From Casuarina equisetifolia (Eukaryota > Streptophyta > Magnoliopsida > Fagales > Casuarinaceae): 64,000 bases of DNA. Location of the stretch: positions 27,803,884 through 27,867,883 of the forward strand of contig CM052356.1 of the NCBI GenBank assembly GCA_028551475.1, written 5' to 3'. Shown in pieces: positions 23,931 through 35,109 of this stretch. Position 1 is the first letter of the stretch. The number at the start of each line of letters is the position of its first letter. Made by a program: the position numbers and the translations under genes. The notes beneath the pieces are model-generated. The model made no database searches. It had not been told where the DNA came from and saw only the letters and a list, made by a program, of their open reading frames with translations.

Positions 23931-25559
23931 ATATCTAAAAAAAGTCCTAACTAGATATATAAAAGTTATAACAAAGAGATAAAGATGTTAAGTCACCAAA
24001 ATGGTAATGAGATATACCTCAACCATCTACTGAAAATAATCAACTAATGCCCTATTCAAGTTACCAATGCCGGCTCTATTCAATCTCACCAAAGCTATTA
24101 CACGTTAATTCAAGCAATCAATCATCGCACGTGATAATTAGTTTACCTTTCAATTTAACTACCATACATGCATATTTAGAAATGAAAAATACACATTATT
24201 TTTTTTATCCTAATTAGAAAAACAATTTCAATTATGTCAAATTTATCTCCACATCGAAAAATTAGACCACACAAGTCTGCCTCTCGCCATGCTTCGTTCT
24301 CAAGATATACTTGCGTATGATAAGCGGGAACTTCACCATTACTGATTTTGTTGCCAATTACCAGATACTCCGTTAGAGAGTAATTAAATAAACTACAATG
24401 GTGTTTTATGGAAACAAACAGGCAGACTGTAGACACAAAATGACTGCGTGAGCACACACGTGCCTCTGTGACGAGTGGTTTAAGATTGACACTGTTCATC
24501 ATCTTCAACCTCGGGTCCTACTTCTCGCTTGACACGATCAGACTGCCCGACTCAACCCCATATTTCTCATCTAATGCCAAAAGTAGGTAAGTATATGTCG
24601 CGTTAACGTCTTTGAACTTCTCCCAACGCACAAAACACATTAATGTGGGACAACAAAATTCAATGTAAGGTTGGAAAATCTGAATCTAGGAAAGAGAAAG
24701 AGAAATGTAGGAATCACACTCGAACGTTTAGCGTGTTATCTGGTTGTATATTTTGGCGGCTAGTCTCTGACAGGAAGTGGGCGCCAGAGCCAATCGATGG
24801 TACCATCTTGGACGCACCGGACCACGTGTTTAGACGACAAAATGTTTCCATCCTCTGTCGGTGCCGTTGGAACTAAAAGATTCCTTTCACTCGATTTATC
24901 AATGGAGACAGAAGGTTTAGGTTGGAATTACTAATTACTATGAATGAAATGGTTAAACAATTGACTCGCACAAAGAATGAGATTAAGCTTTTGAACTTGT
25001 CATTTGATTTTCAAGGAATTAAAAAGAAAGTGAGCTAAGAAAATAATAGATTTGATCATACAAACTTTGCATCATTCACTTTCTTTCTTAGCATTAGCAT
25101 GTACCTATTGAGTAGATATTTTCAAAATAAATGAAAAAACATCTTTATTTAGAAACATTAAATTTTTACAAAAATTTTATTGTATCATAGTTGAAGAATT
25201 CTAAATTCGATTTTTTCTTAGATGAATTGTAATGTTAGAATATATCTCTAAATTTTTATATTTTCTTATTTTTTTATGAATAAACTCACATATTTATAAA
25301 AAAAAAATGTTAGATCATTCCTCAGGCATAATCTAACATGATTTTTTGTTGCTTTTTTTAACACACATCCCCAGAAAAACAACTCGAACCCACGACCGGT
25401 GAGATGATCTAATATGGTTATGACATGATTTTTGACCCTTTTTATGCTGGATATATAACTTTATTTTTTTAAACACGAAAAAAGTCGATGAAATGTATTG
25501 ATAAGAAAATCAAAGTCATAAATACAACCTACAGAAAATATATAATACTCTTCTTTTAT
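23931..25559. other. Spacer of the inverted repeat, no gene recognised
   Basis: AT-rich DNA with short ORFs only (24176-24508 minus, 24643-24876 plus), none with a recognisable domain. A G-box-like ACCACGTG lies near 24820. Confidence 0.45.
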
Positions 25560-26585
25560 CTAAGGAAAGAAAGACGAACATGGAAGTCTTAAGTTGCAGA
25601 CAGCGGTAGGTGGGAGTATAACTCCTCAGAGCTTGCCTACCCCAACGTGTTTATAGGGCTACGATGTCATGGATCTTAGCTTGCAGCCCGCTTTGAATTC
25701 TCCGAGAAAGGCTATATTCAACCTTTCCTTTAACGACTGGGACCAAAAAAATGGACAACGTTTCACAACGAGAAACCGTTTCAATTATCATTATTGTTTT
25801 AATTTTAACAAAGTGGTGATGGAAAAACACGTCTTACCTACCATTATTTACTGAAGCATGAGCACAAAGTCCTAATCACGTTGGCATGTGTTGGAAGAAA
25901 CACATAAAAAATGACAAAGACTGTACGTTGTGTTGGAAGAAATTTACTGTCCGACGAGTAACGAACACGTTTAGCAATGAAAGGAATTTAATTAAATAAA
26001 AAATGGGATTATTAAAATACCTTGACGAAGACTTGTTACATGGAGAACATATGCTGTTGACTTGCGAGCTCCACCTTTGTGATCGTAAAACAAGTAAATG
26101 TCCTAGTCTCTTTCAATTGACAAACAAACATGTATAGATATTATATTAGCCTTTTGTTGGTTTACTTGATGGGATTAGCCTTGCAAATTCATTGTTCTTT
26201 GCGCTCTTAGTATTTCTAGACTTAGTTTTCACAAGAAGGAATTGATATCTCTAGGCATGTAGTTCTCACAAGAAGGGATTGATATCTCTAGGCAGGTAGT
26301 TCTCACAAGAAAGGATTGATACCTCTAGGCATGCGATGTAAATGCATGGCGTTTTCCTCACCAGTATTTTTTGAAAAGTCTCTACAGACTAAGACAAATC
26401 AATCAAGTTTGATAGATTCTCCAAAAAAAAAAATGTGTTCAAGTAAATCCTCATCATTTATTTATATTTTTAGCTGTCAGAAAAAAGAATAAGGAATTTG
26501 TCATCATAGGATTTGAAAGTATAACATTTTTATGCAAATATTTTTTTAAAAGCCTCTTGAAATGTGGATAGACAAGTTGAGAAGA
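25560..26585 (+). repeat. Right arm of a ~1 kb inverted repeat
   Basis: This is the inverted counterpart of 21425-22525; the spacer is about 3.0 kb. The alignment begins near 'aaagacgaacatggaag' and ends near 'atgcaaatatttttttaaaa'. The right arm is interrupted by a three-copy 37-bp tandem repeat that the left arm lacks. Confidence 0.75.
26223..26333 (+). repeat. Three tandem copies of a 37-bp unit
   Basis: Units are at 26223-26259, 26260-26296 and 26297-26333. Each begins 'tagtt-tcacaagaa' and ends 'ctctaggca-g', and they differ at a few positions. This minisatellite arose inside the right inverted-repeat arm. Confidence 0.95.
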
Positions 26586-27060
26586 GTAGTTTTTTAATTA
26601 AATTAAATTAAATTAATACTCATGTTGGTGCTAGGCTTTGGCTATATGAGACTTATTCAATGATTTTGTAATAAATGAGATTATACAAATTGAATTTTCT
26701 CATAAAAATTCTATCAAAGTGAGCTTGTTAAAATAGTTCTCCTCCTTTGTGTCTAGCCTTGTCCCTTGTTGTAGTTGTTAAAAGAAAAGAAAATAGGCCC
26801 TAAAAAATACTTTGTTATATAAACATGAAGATGCTCTATATTTTTTTTTTATGTTAATTAGTCAACATCAACAACATAAGAAAAAAAACCATTATTTAGT
26901 AGCTTATAAAATGACCTTGACTTCTTGAGTGGAATTTTTTTTATTATTTTATATATATATATATATAAAACAACTTTGAAGTCTTCTAATCTTAGATTCT
27001 TTTGACTTCACATATTCATTTTCTTTATCAATTTAAGACTAAGTTTTAATGTATTCCAAG

Positions 27061-27970
27061 TTCAAGACTTCCAAGTCCAATGCTAATAGAAATTATTACG
27101 AAAATATAATTTTTCATCATAATATGTTAAGAATTAGAACATGAAATATTGAATTAGATTGTATGAACACGGTAATTATCATTAGTAACAGAGTTCAACT
27201 AGTCAAAACTTAAGGATACCTGAAAAATAGCCATCTAATGAAAGAAAATAGTAGAATCATCCCATCATATTAAAGTCATAAAAAAATTTTATTTGTTGTG
27301 ATAACTTATCGTCAATTTATGTTGAGATAGAATAATTATCTCATAATAAAATAATAATTCATGAGGTCAAGTTATCCTTCTTAGTAAACATAATAGTGAA
27401 GTGCTCCAAAATTGTGGGTAGTTAGATTCTACCATCTATGATTATTAGGATTGACTTTTTTTTTTTCCCTTTAATTCTTAATTTTTTGTTGAAAATAAAA
27501 TTATTGATAAAAAAAGATTGTTTGATAAATCATCCAACTATCTATTACACAATGGAGATTCAAATTAGAATTCTTCCTAAGAGATGAGTGTTTTTCACCA
27601 AATTCAAGACTTCCAACTTTTTATATAAGAAGCTAATAAAAATCATTATAAAAATTTACCATTAACTTCATGCAATCTTATAAGAATTAGAAATAAATAA
27701 CTGAGAAATAATAAAAGTTATTGAATTAATTTATATGAATAGGATGATCATCGTGGTAACATGACTCAACCACTCAAAGATTAAAGGTACATGAAGAACA
27801 ACCATCCCATCAAGTAAAACCATTGAAATCATCCCCTTGTATCAAAGTGACCTCAAATCACCTTTTGTTATGATAACTTCTGCTAACTTATTCTAGATAA
27901 TGGAGTCATTTCTTAATAGAAGAATGACTTAGGAGCTGAAGTCACCCTTCTCATTAGACTAAATAGCAAG
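27061..27970. repeat. Diverged tandem duplication, period ~542 bp
   Basis: 27061-~27405 and 27603-27970 share ordered blocks: 'ttcaagacttccaa', 'agaattagaa', 'atatgaa-a-g', 'catccca', 'ttgttatgataactt', 'gaggtcaag/gagctgaag' and 'aaacataatag/actaaatag'. Identity is modest with many indels, so the duplication is old. Confidence 0.7.
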
Positions 27971-29107
27971 AATCTAAAATAAATCTAAACCTAAGTGTTA
28001 AATCTATCAATAAATTTGAGTCATAGAAATAAAGTTAACAAAATGTATAATTAATCTTCATATAATTTTCTTAAAAGAAAATGACGTTTTTTCACTTCAC
28101 CAGATTAATCGAGCTTCCCTGTTTTAAGGTTAAATCCTGTCGGAATCAAATCACGTACTTCAGCTTTACAGCATAATCTTTAATCTTGTACTTGTCTCTT
28201 TGGATAAGCTTGAATTGCGGAAATCTCACATGGTGAACTTGATTTAACCTTTTGTCCTTTCCATCGCACCATTGCCTACTCGTCCCTGTAACTTGATCAT
28301 CTCCATGTTATTCTTCTTTCTTTATTCTTATATTTTCTCTATTCTTTATGATAAAGTAGTCGAATATCTACTCAACAAATATTTTAATTTTATGACAAGG
28401 TAATCGAATATCTACCCTCGTACTGTTTTAATATCTTACTGGAATAGTCTAAGTAATTAAGTGGTATCCGTCTTCTCCGTTTGGTCGTTGCGGGGTTTCA
28501 ATCATCATGTCCAGAAAACTGTCTTTTTTTTTTTTTTCCTTTTATAATCAAATTTAACAATAATGAAAATAGTTCTTTAGAAATTAAAAGAATTATGAAA
28601 AACCTAATGGTCAGTTTTTTTTTTTTTTTAACAACGAATGAAAAGGAGAAAGACTAGGAAAGCGCTAAACGAATAAGAAGCGCGTTCGCATAATGTTCCA
28701 TCCATATCGCGTGGAATCTGAAGCCGTTTCCCATGGAGGTAGTGGGGGCCGATCAAATTCTTTTTTTTTTTTTTTTTGTCAAGAAATCAGGAAATCCACG
28801 AATTTATCTCGAAAGCTTAATCAGAAATAAATACTCGCACTTGCATGGAAAAACTCTTTGAAATCTCCAAGAAGCTGATCCGATCGTCACGACGAGCAAA
28901 AGCGTAAAATGCACTACTCTGTCAGAAGTTGACGGAGGAACCTGGGAAACAGTCACGAGGGCTGCCAGCCGCCTCTGGAGAGGAATTTATGCTCCGAATG
29001 AAAAGCACTTTTGATCAATGACAGTATTGTTTCATGGAATCCCGCCTAATGGTCGACAGCGCTCTCTTTTTTCATGTTCAAGTCATTAAAGAGTGAGATT
29101 TTTTCAA

Positions 29108-29132
29108 AAAATAAAATAAAATAAAATAAAAT
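29108..29132. repeat. (AAAAT)n microsatellite
   Basis: Five pentanucleotide repeats lie in the likely 3' flank of the NIMIN gene. Confidence 0.9.
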
Positions 29133-29508
29133 ATCTGCCTTCCGCGAGAACAGCAACAAATCAAAGAAGAAATGCATATACACTTGAAATATAAACTACA
29201 AAAGAGAAGGTTTTATACAGCTTTTGAGCACACCGTCTATACAGTTAACTACATAAACTGTGTGCATGGGAAGAGGGTCGTACTAACAACGAATCCATAA
29301 AAATACAGGATTACGGTACAGTGTGGGCAGTTAATTAATTATTGAAGAAAGTAAGACAACGAAGCAGAAAACTAAGAACAAAAAAAGAAAAGAAAAAAGA
29401 AAAAAAAAAAAAACGAGTGGAGAAAACCACGAGGAACAGCCTTACCGTTGTGCAGCCGGGGACGGAGCAGTTTCCTAGTCATGTTCTTCACACAGTCTGC
29501 AACGCCAT

Positions 29509-29877
29509 CTAGGCACGAACATCAGTCTCGCTCTCCTCCGGAGCCGCGGCGTTTAAATCCAAGGCCTCAGTTTCCTCCAGCCCCGGCCTCTTCCCCTCTA
29601 TCCTTTCAACTTGATCTCCATCGTCGTCTCCCCCAGCCACAACCACCCCTTCTTCCTCGTCCTCCACCGGCAGAACCTGCTCCGCCTCCAGAGCCGCCCT
29701 CCACCCCTCGGGGTTCCCCCCCATTGATCTCTCAAAGTACTTCACCGCTACCTTCATCCTCCTCAGTATCGCAAAGAACTCCTCCACCTCCTCCTCAGAA
29801 GGCACCTCCTTCACCTTCTTCCTCCTCCCCTCCCCTTCTTCCTCATCAACCACCCTCTTTCTTTTCTCTTTTTCCAT
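29509..29877 (-). CDS. NIMIN2: NIM1-INTERACTING 2-type protein (NIMIN-2-like)
   Basis: NIMIN proteins bind the salicylic acid receptor NPR1/NIM1 in the nucleus and limit its activation of PR genes. The chosen start (29877) gives 122 residues, about the family length; an in-frame ATG at 29946 would add 23. Residues 5-8 and 18-23 are basic (nuclear signal). Residues 29-50 (EEVEEFFAILRRMKVAVKYF) are the family's signature helix. The middle is acidic, and residues 106-109 (LDLN, followed by Ala and Pro) form a C-terminal EAR-type repression motif. There are no introns. Upstream sequence carries TGACG motifs, consistent with TGA-factor control known for this family. The call is firm for NIMIN; the assignment to type 2 is likely. 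Confidence 0.85.
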   Translation of the reverse strand: MEKEKRKRVVDEEEGEGRRKKVKEVPSEEEVEEFFAILRRMKVAVKYFERSMGGNPEGWRAALEAEQVLPVEDEEEGVVVAGGDDDGDQVERIEGKRPGLEETEALDLNAAAPEESETDVRA

Positions 29878-30012
29878 ATCAACAACCTTCCTGTAAACGC
29901 CAGAAAACTCCTTCCGATCTTCTGACCCGGTGCAAGGTAACTCCACCTCACGTTAAGGAGCGATGGCTTTTATTAACAGCGTCGCTGTTACCGTCTTGGA
30001 CGGCTGAGGCTG

Positions 30013-30018
30013 TTTATA
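30013..30018 (-). promoter_or_regulatory. TATA box of the NIMIN-2-like gene
   Basis: TATAAA on the minus strand lies about 136 bp upstream of the chosen ATG. This is a suitable core-promoter distance. Confidence 0.6.
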
Positions 30019-30059
30019 TTCCCTGGCCCTATGATTTGTTGAATGCGTGGTAGTGCTGG

Positions 30060-30163
30060 TGACGACTTTAGCTTCCAATGGACAGTCGTCGTGAGCCCTT
30101 CGATGAATTGCATCGGCGGACGATCACGTGGTTGTGACGTCATAGGGATTCGGTAGGCTGACG
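30060..30163 (-). promoter_or_regulatory. as-1-like TGACG cluster and G-box upstream of NIMIN-2-like
   Basis: TGACG motifs occur at 30060-30064 and 30159-30163. A full palindromic TGACGTCA lies at 30135-30142 and a CACGTG G-box at 30125-30130. bZIP TGA factors bind TGACG, and NPR1 acts through them, so the cluster fits salicylic-acid control of this gene. Function is inferred from the motifs only. Confidence 0.5.
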
Positions 30164-30169
30164 TTGTTG

Positions 30170-32723
30170 CATTGTGTCTCTACATAATTACGTTACTTGT
30201 GAACAGACTAATCGAGGTCACGCACGCGAACATCCATCACGCGCTAAGCTTTTTGCCAGGGCCATTGGAAGGGAAGGCAGAGTCACGGGGCGCGTGGGGG
30301 TGGTACAGAAGGTGAGGCCACGCGATGACCAAAGTACATGATGTCGACCTTCCGCGATGATTCTCGGTGGACCAGAAGGGAGACCCCCCTTGGTGGGTCA
30401 GCATTTTCTAACAAGTTTGGCTGGGTAATGCTATCGTGCTCGTCAGGACTATTTGAGACCGTGTGTGGGTCCACCTGGCTGATTTTATTGGGTTGGGGGT
30501 ATATTATACGGTCTACAAATCAGGAACAGTTTGACAGAGCAATAAGTGAGGTGGCGGGGTCCACCACTAGTCTAATCTAGAGGGCCGAAGATGCGGGTAT
30601 GGCCCACCACCGAATTAGTGGGCTTTGTGTCGGGAGCGCGACGGGCCCAGATCTAAAGCATGGTTTGACTTGGGGCGGTAGAAATGATGATGCCAAAGAT
30701 TACTACATTTACTCAGAAACAGGAAAAATGAAGGTACCGAGATTCCCGTGCCGCATGTCCATTGGCAAAGCATTTTAGGTATGTAAACGCAAAAATGAAC
30801 TTGTCAGAGATGTCAAAAGCAACTGCATCTATTCCCCTCACACTCTCCACAAGAAACCAAGCATATGAAAAAGTTACGCAGGTATTTGACTCTTGATTAT
30901 ATATTCAGTGGCGGTGATTTTACGTAAATTTCACATATTCTAGTGACGAATTTAAAATTAAGAAATTCCAAATCTTACTAGCTTATCATAAAATTAACAA
31001 ATAGTTGACAAGTTTAATTCATGATCCAATTCACGAATTCTAAACTTGAAACTAAGAAATCCTAGACTCTGCTAATTTAGTATTGAACTAACAAGTAATT
31101 AACTAATGGCTATGATTGCGCTGTTCATGGTGTATTGTCACCTCTTCTTTGTTTATCTGTTTCTTAGAGAAGGAATTGTCATTCAAAACGACTACTCCTT
31201 TTGTTGAGAGTCATTCGTTCCATAAACGATAAAGTAAAAAATCTAGAGTTCAACAAGATGGGCCACCGTATGTAGAAGAAACGGTTCTTCGGGTAAGCAG
31301 GCGTAGGAATAAGTCGTTTTCCTTCTTCCATCAATTGCCATCAACTTTCTTACGCGTTGTCATGGAGATGAAGACGTGGCACCCAGGGAATTTGCCGACT
31401 TGGTTCAGATAAAAAAAACTGTCCCTGTTGCCATGACATGCGGTGTGAATGGAGTCACACCTTGTGTTCCCCCGTTGTTTCGTTTGTCTAAGGTGGTAGT
31501 CGAATTGGCTCCCGCGTAGTGGTCTTGATGTGCCACTGACAGCAAATCTATCCTGGTGTAGAGTGCCTCGGGCTTTGGGCTTGGCCTTTTTCATTCTGTT
31601 AGATCAACGATTGATCTCTTCAAATGTTCCATCCAAACAGGAAGAAGTTTGCAAACGAGAGACTAACATACCACTAATATAAATGGATGAGTATTCTTTT
31701 TATACCCAACTATTGGTTAAATCCAATCGATCTAATATTTCACGGAGGTAGCAAATAAAATACAAAAAGAAGAAATCACAATTGGGTTGGTCATGGAAAC
31801 ATTTTTGAAGTTGACTTTTCCTTAATTCGATAGCAAGTGAAGAGGGCCTTTAGAGGTCGGTAATCCTGACAAGACGAGAGTCTTGGCAAGAAAACGAAAA
31901 AGGCGCAGTGGCATTTTGGGCCTATATAGAATCTTGGTCTCTGTCGAGCCCAAGGCTTTTCAAGCCTCAGAATCCATGATTGGTTGACTAATTGAGGATT
32001 TATGTTTCGTCGTCCTTTCTGTTTTGGGGTTTAAAACTCTATAGCGTGGATTATAGAACGAGAGGTTGACTAGGTGTTGAGTTGGCCAATAATGCAGCAG
32101 CAGTGGTTTTTACGTAGCCAACAGTGATGTAGAGTCCTCCCCTAGGAAAGAGTCTGGGAGTTGTCCTTTTTGGTAGGTCCATAAGATCATCAAGAATGTT
32201 GTCCCATAAATTCTCAAAGCATTTAGGTTGTTCGAACCAAAAAATAAAAGGAAGCTTGTCAATCAAGTTTGGAGCAAGAGTCAACAACGCCGTGCACGGG
32301 GACATTACAAATCGTTGACATGTACAAAAACCACACATCTTTGGAGAATAAAAATTATTGACTCACGCACCCGTTCACACACTCATGTATGGTTAAACCT
32401 AGAATTAAAAGATTCAAATAGCACTAGTTCATCATTGAGTTTAACACTTGTTTACGACAAGCTTTGTTCATGAAAAAAATTTTAAAAAAATTCTTTTAAG
32501 GTTCTTTTTTCTTTTAATAATTGTGACTTCAAATAAATAAATATTGGCTCAATAATTTCAAAATTTATGAATAGTGGATTTTTTGTGTCAACTAAAAGTA
32601 ATAGATTAGTTCAAGTGTGTGCATGAGTATAAAATAAAAAAATAAATAAAAACAGAGCACTTAAGATCAAGTTTTGAATCTCTTGTTTTTCTAATAAATT
32701 TTCTTATTCCCTCTAACCCCATC

Positions 32724-32760
<37 letters not shown>

Positions 32761-33535
32761 TAATAGATTGGATTTTGGAAGTTATTTGAATAAAAATATT
32801 ATTTAATCTCAAGTAGTATTTTAGTGAAGAAATTTTTGTAAATTAATTAATCATTGGAGAAATTTTTGTAAATTAATTTTGTGAAGCGTGATTGATTTAG
32901 GGAGATTTTTTCGGTCAACCCATTGATTGGCATTTATTTCATATAATTTTCCAGTGGTATTTAAATAAGGAAAGGATTTTTAAATTGTAATTCATAGGTC
33001 TCGAAACCAAATAGATAACACAATTTAAGGAAGTATCCTTTGTTTATATAAGATGATTTTGATGCATGGTAAGTTCTAAAATGGTATTCTAATAAAAAAA
33101 ATATAGATAAAAAAACAAACAGGTAACATGATTTAATGTATCATTATTTTTGGTAGATTTTCGCTTGAAGAATAGGTGGTGTAAGGACCATAGTACATAA
33201 TACGAATTCTCCTCATAGACATGGAATTATTCTCACTGCTTTGCTTTTCTATCTTTCATGGGCATTATAATTAGTTCCCTTAATTGGACATTGCCTTTTA
33301 AGGCCTAAAACAGCTCGAACCCTTAAACTCGGAAGCCAAATTCAAGAGGCCATAACTTTTCCTTATAGTAACTGTTCGGTTGTCATTCAATTACAGAGTG
33401 TCGAACCCAATATCGGTTGAAATCCTTACTAGTTACCATTGAACTAATTTACTAAGAACGTGTTATTATAATAAATGAAACTTGTTAAATAATCAATCAT
33501 CAGTAGGTCCCGTTGCTGCAGAATAGCTTTAAACT
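30170..33535. other. Intergenic region, no gene recognised
   Basis: Only short ORFs without recognisable domains are present. It holds an (AT)n run (32727-32758). The region close to 33540 becomes GC-richer where the ERF promoter begins. Confidence 0.5.
32727..32758. repeat. (AT)n microsatellite, ~32 bp
   Basis: This is an uninterrupted AT run. It gives rise to a spurious Tyr/Ile-repeat ORF on the minus strand. Confidence 0.95.
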
Positions 33536-33584
33536 CTAAGACGGCGGTGGTCCTTGTAGAACCCAAGAGGAAGGCACGCGGGCT

Positions 33585-34257
33585 TTCCTTATATGAGTCT
33601 CCCTCCGACACTGGGAAAGGAGAACAGAGAACGGGAGCTCAGTCAATTCCAATTCCTCTTTGTTTCTGGAAATCCGGAAGCTTTGGATTTCGTTTCCGAT
33701 TTTGCTTAAATGTATATATCGGATTGTCTCTTCTTTTTTCTCTTTAAGAGGCTGTGCAACCATAGAAGAGCGTAAACCAGAGGATTTATGTCGTCCGGCT
33801 TTGATCCGCTATTTGGAGTTCTGAAGCAGCTTTTGTTCTCCTTCTGCTTCTCACCTTTTTCATGCAATCTTGGTGTCCGAGTAAGACCCAAAAACAGTCT
33901 TGCTCAACCTTCTTATTATCAAAGCAGTGTGTGCTATATGCTATATGGCATATGTTGTTTCACTAGACAATGCCAGAAGAAAGAATAAGATTGTTTACAC
34001 TTATAGTTCATGATAATGGCAATGCTTTTTCTGGGTTTTAGGATTTTTTTTTCTATTTTAGTTTGTCTTAATAAAAATAACTTGTTGCAGGAATTTTTAT
34101 GGTGTAGATTGCTTCGTGACCTCTTGAATTTGGTTTCTGGGTTTAGGAATTCAAGATCGTTGCTTTTAGGCCTTAAAAGGCAGTGCCCAATTCAGGGAAA
34201 TAATTATTATGCTCACTGAAGATAGAAAAGCGAAGCAGTGAGAATAATTCCATATCT
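33585..34257 (+). promoter_or_regulatory. Probable promoter and intron-containing 5' leader of the ERF gene
   Basis: A TATA-like CTTATATGA lies near 33590. A donor (GTAAGA at 33881) and a polypyrimidine-type acceptor (TTGTTGCAG ending at 34090) would remove a leader intron of ~210 bp. Several short upstream ATGs are present in the leader. The layout is inferred from splice-like signals only. Confidence 0.4.
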
Positions 34258-35109
34258 ATGAAGAGAATTCGTATAATGTACCATGATCCTTATGCCACCG
34301 ATTCTTCAAGCGATGATGATAAAAAATCCAATTTCAGGAAAGATAAAGCAAAGGGTCCTAAGCGCTTTGTCAAGGAGATTTTACTTCCCAACCTCCAAAA
34401 TGATTCGTGTGCAGATGCTTCTAAAGGGAGCATCAATAATACTACTCAAGTTTGCGACAATGAAGAAGTCTGCAAGATCGGCATTAGTGTTAATGCCAGA
34501 GATCACAAGAAAGTTCGAAAATCGTCTTCTGCATATAAAGGTGTGCGGCGTAGGAAATGGGGAAAGTATATTGCGGAGATTCGCGACCCGTTTCAACGCC
34601 GTCGGCTGTGGCTTGGAACTTATGACACTGCCGAGGAGGCTGCCCTCGCATACGAGAAAAAAAGGGTTGAGATTGAAAACTTGCTCCTCGTGGAGAAGAA
34701 AAAGAACTCATCAACTGACACCGCTGTGCTGCTTGAGACAGACACTTCGTTTTACCATCCGTCCCCGTCGTCCGTGCTCGATGCCTCTACGTCAGCTCTA
34801 CTTGGTGATGGAAGTAGAAGTGGAAGTGGAAGTTCAAACAAAGAGGAAGGTAATGTGGAACCATTTCTTGAAGTCCAATCGGTTTCAGCCCTGCCAGAGG
34901 TGCCAATGGTGCACCCATTGGATTGTCGAGAGCTTGTCCCGGGATATGACTACTCGCAGTTCAGGAACGACTTCGACCAAACGTTCACTGGTATCAGTGA
35001 CATTGATGGCTATCGACTATGTGAATCTGAATATGGGGTGGCAAGAGGTCTTCCTTCCCTCAATATTGACTTTTCCAAGCAGGAGTTTTCTTGGGTTGAC
35101 GAAATCTAA
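34258..35109 (+). CDS. AP2/ERF transcription factor, CRF-like (ERF118/ERF119 type)
   Basis: This is a complete 283-residue ORF in one exon. Residues 3-21 ([19 protein letters not shown]) and 35-44 ([10 protein letters not shown]) match the N-terminal motifs of group VI/VI-L ERFs (cytokinin response factors and their relatives). Residues ~93-145 form a single AP2/ERF DNA-binding domain with [19 protein letters not shown] and [16 protein letters not shown]. The end of the domain departs from the usual form: the common RG stretch after the helix is missing. The C-terminal half is Ser-rich and acidic and ends in an aromatic/acidic motif (EFSWVDEI), plausibly an activation domain. Expected role: a nuclear regulator binding GCC-box-like sites in hormone or stress response. 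Confidence 0.87.
   Translation: MKRIRIMYHDPYATDSSSDDDKKSNFRKDKAKGPKRFVKEILLPNLQNDSCADASKGSINNTTQVCDNEEVCKIGISVNARDHKKVRKSSSAYKGVRRRKWGKYIAEIRDPFQRRRLWLGTYDTAEEAALAYEKKRVEIENLLLVEKKKNSSTDTAVLLETDTSFYHPSPSSVLDASTSALLGDGSRSGSGSSNKEEGNVEPFLEVQSVSALPEVPMVHPLDCRELVPGYDYSQFRNDFDQTFTGISDIDGYRLCESEYGVARGLPSLNIDFSKQEFSWVDEI

Larger units (their letters stand above)
26586..29508. other. AT-rich intergenic region with a diverged large duplication
   Basis: No gene is supported. It contains an (AT)n run at 26950-26967, several poly-T tracts and the duplication listed separately. The last ~350 bases before 29508 are probably the 3' untranslated region of the NIMIN gene. Confidence 0.5.

Noticed and set aside
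26223-26333. CRISPR-like array
   Set aside because: The three 37-bp units abut with no unique spacers, and the genome is a plant.
29448-30053. 201-codon Pro/Ser-rich plus-strand ORF
   Set aside because: It is the antisense shadow of the NIMIN-2-like gene; its composition follows from the acidic codons on the other strand.
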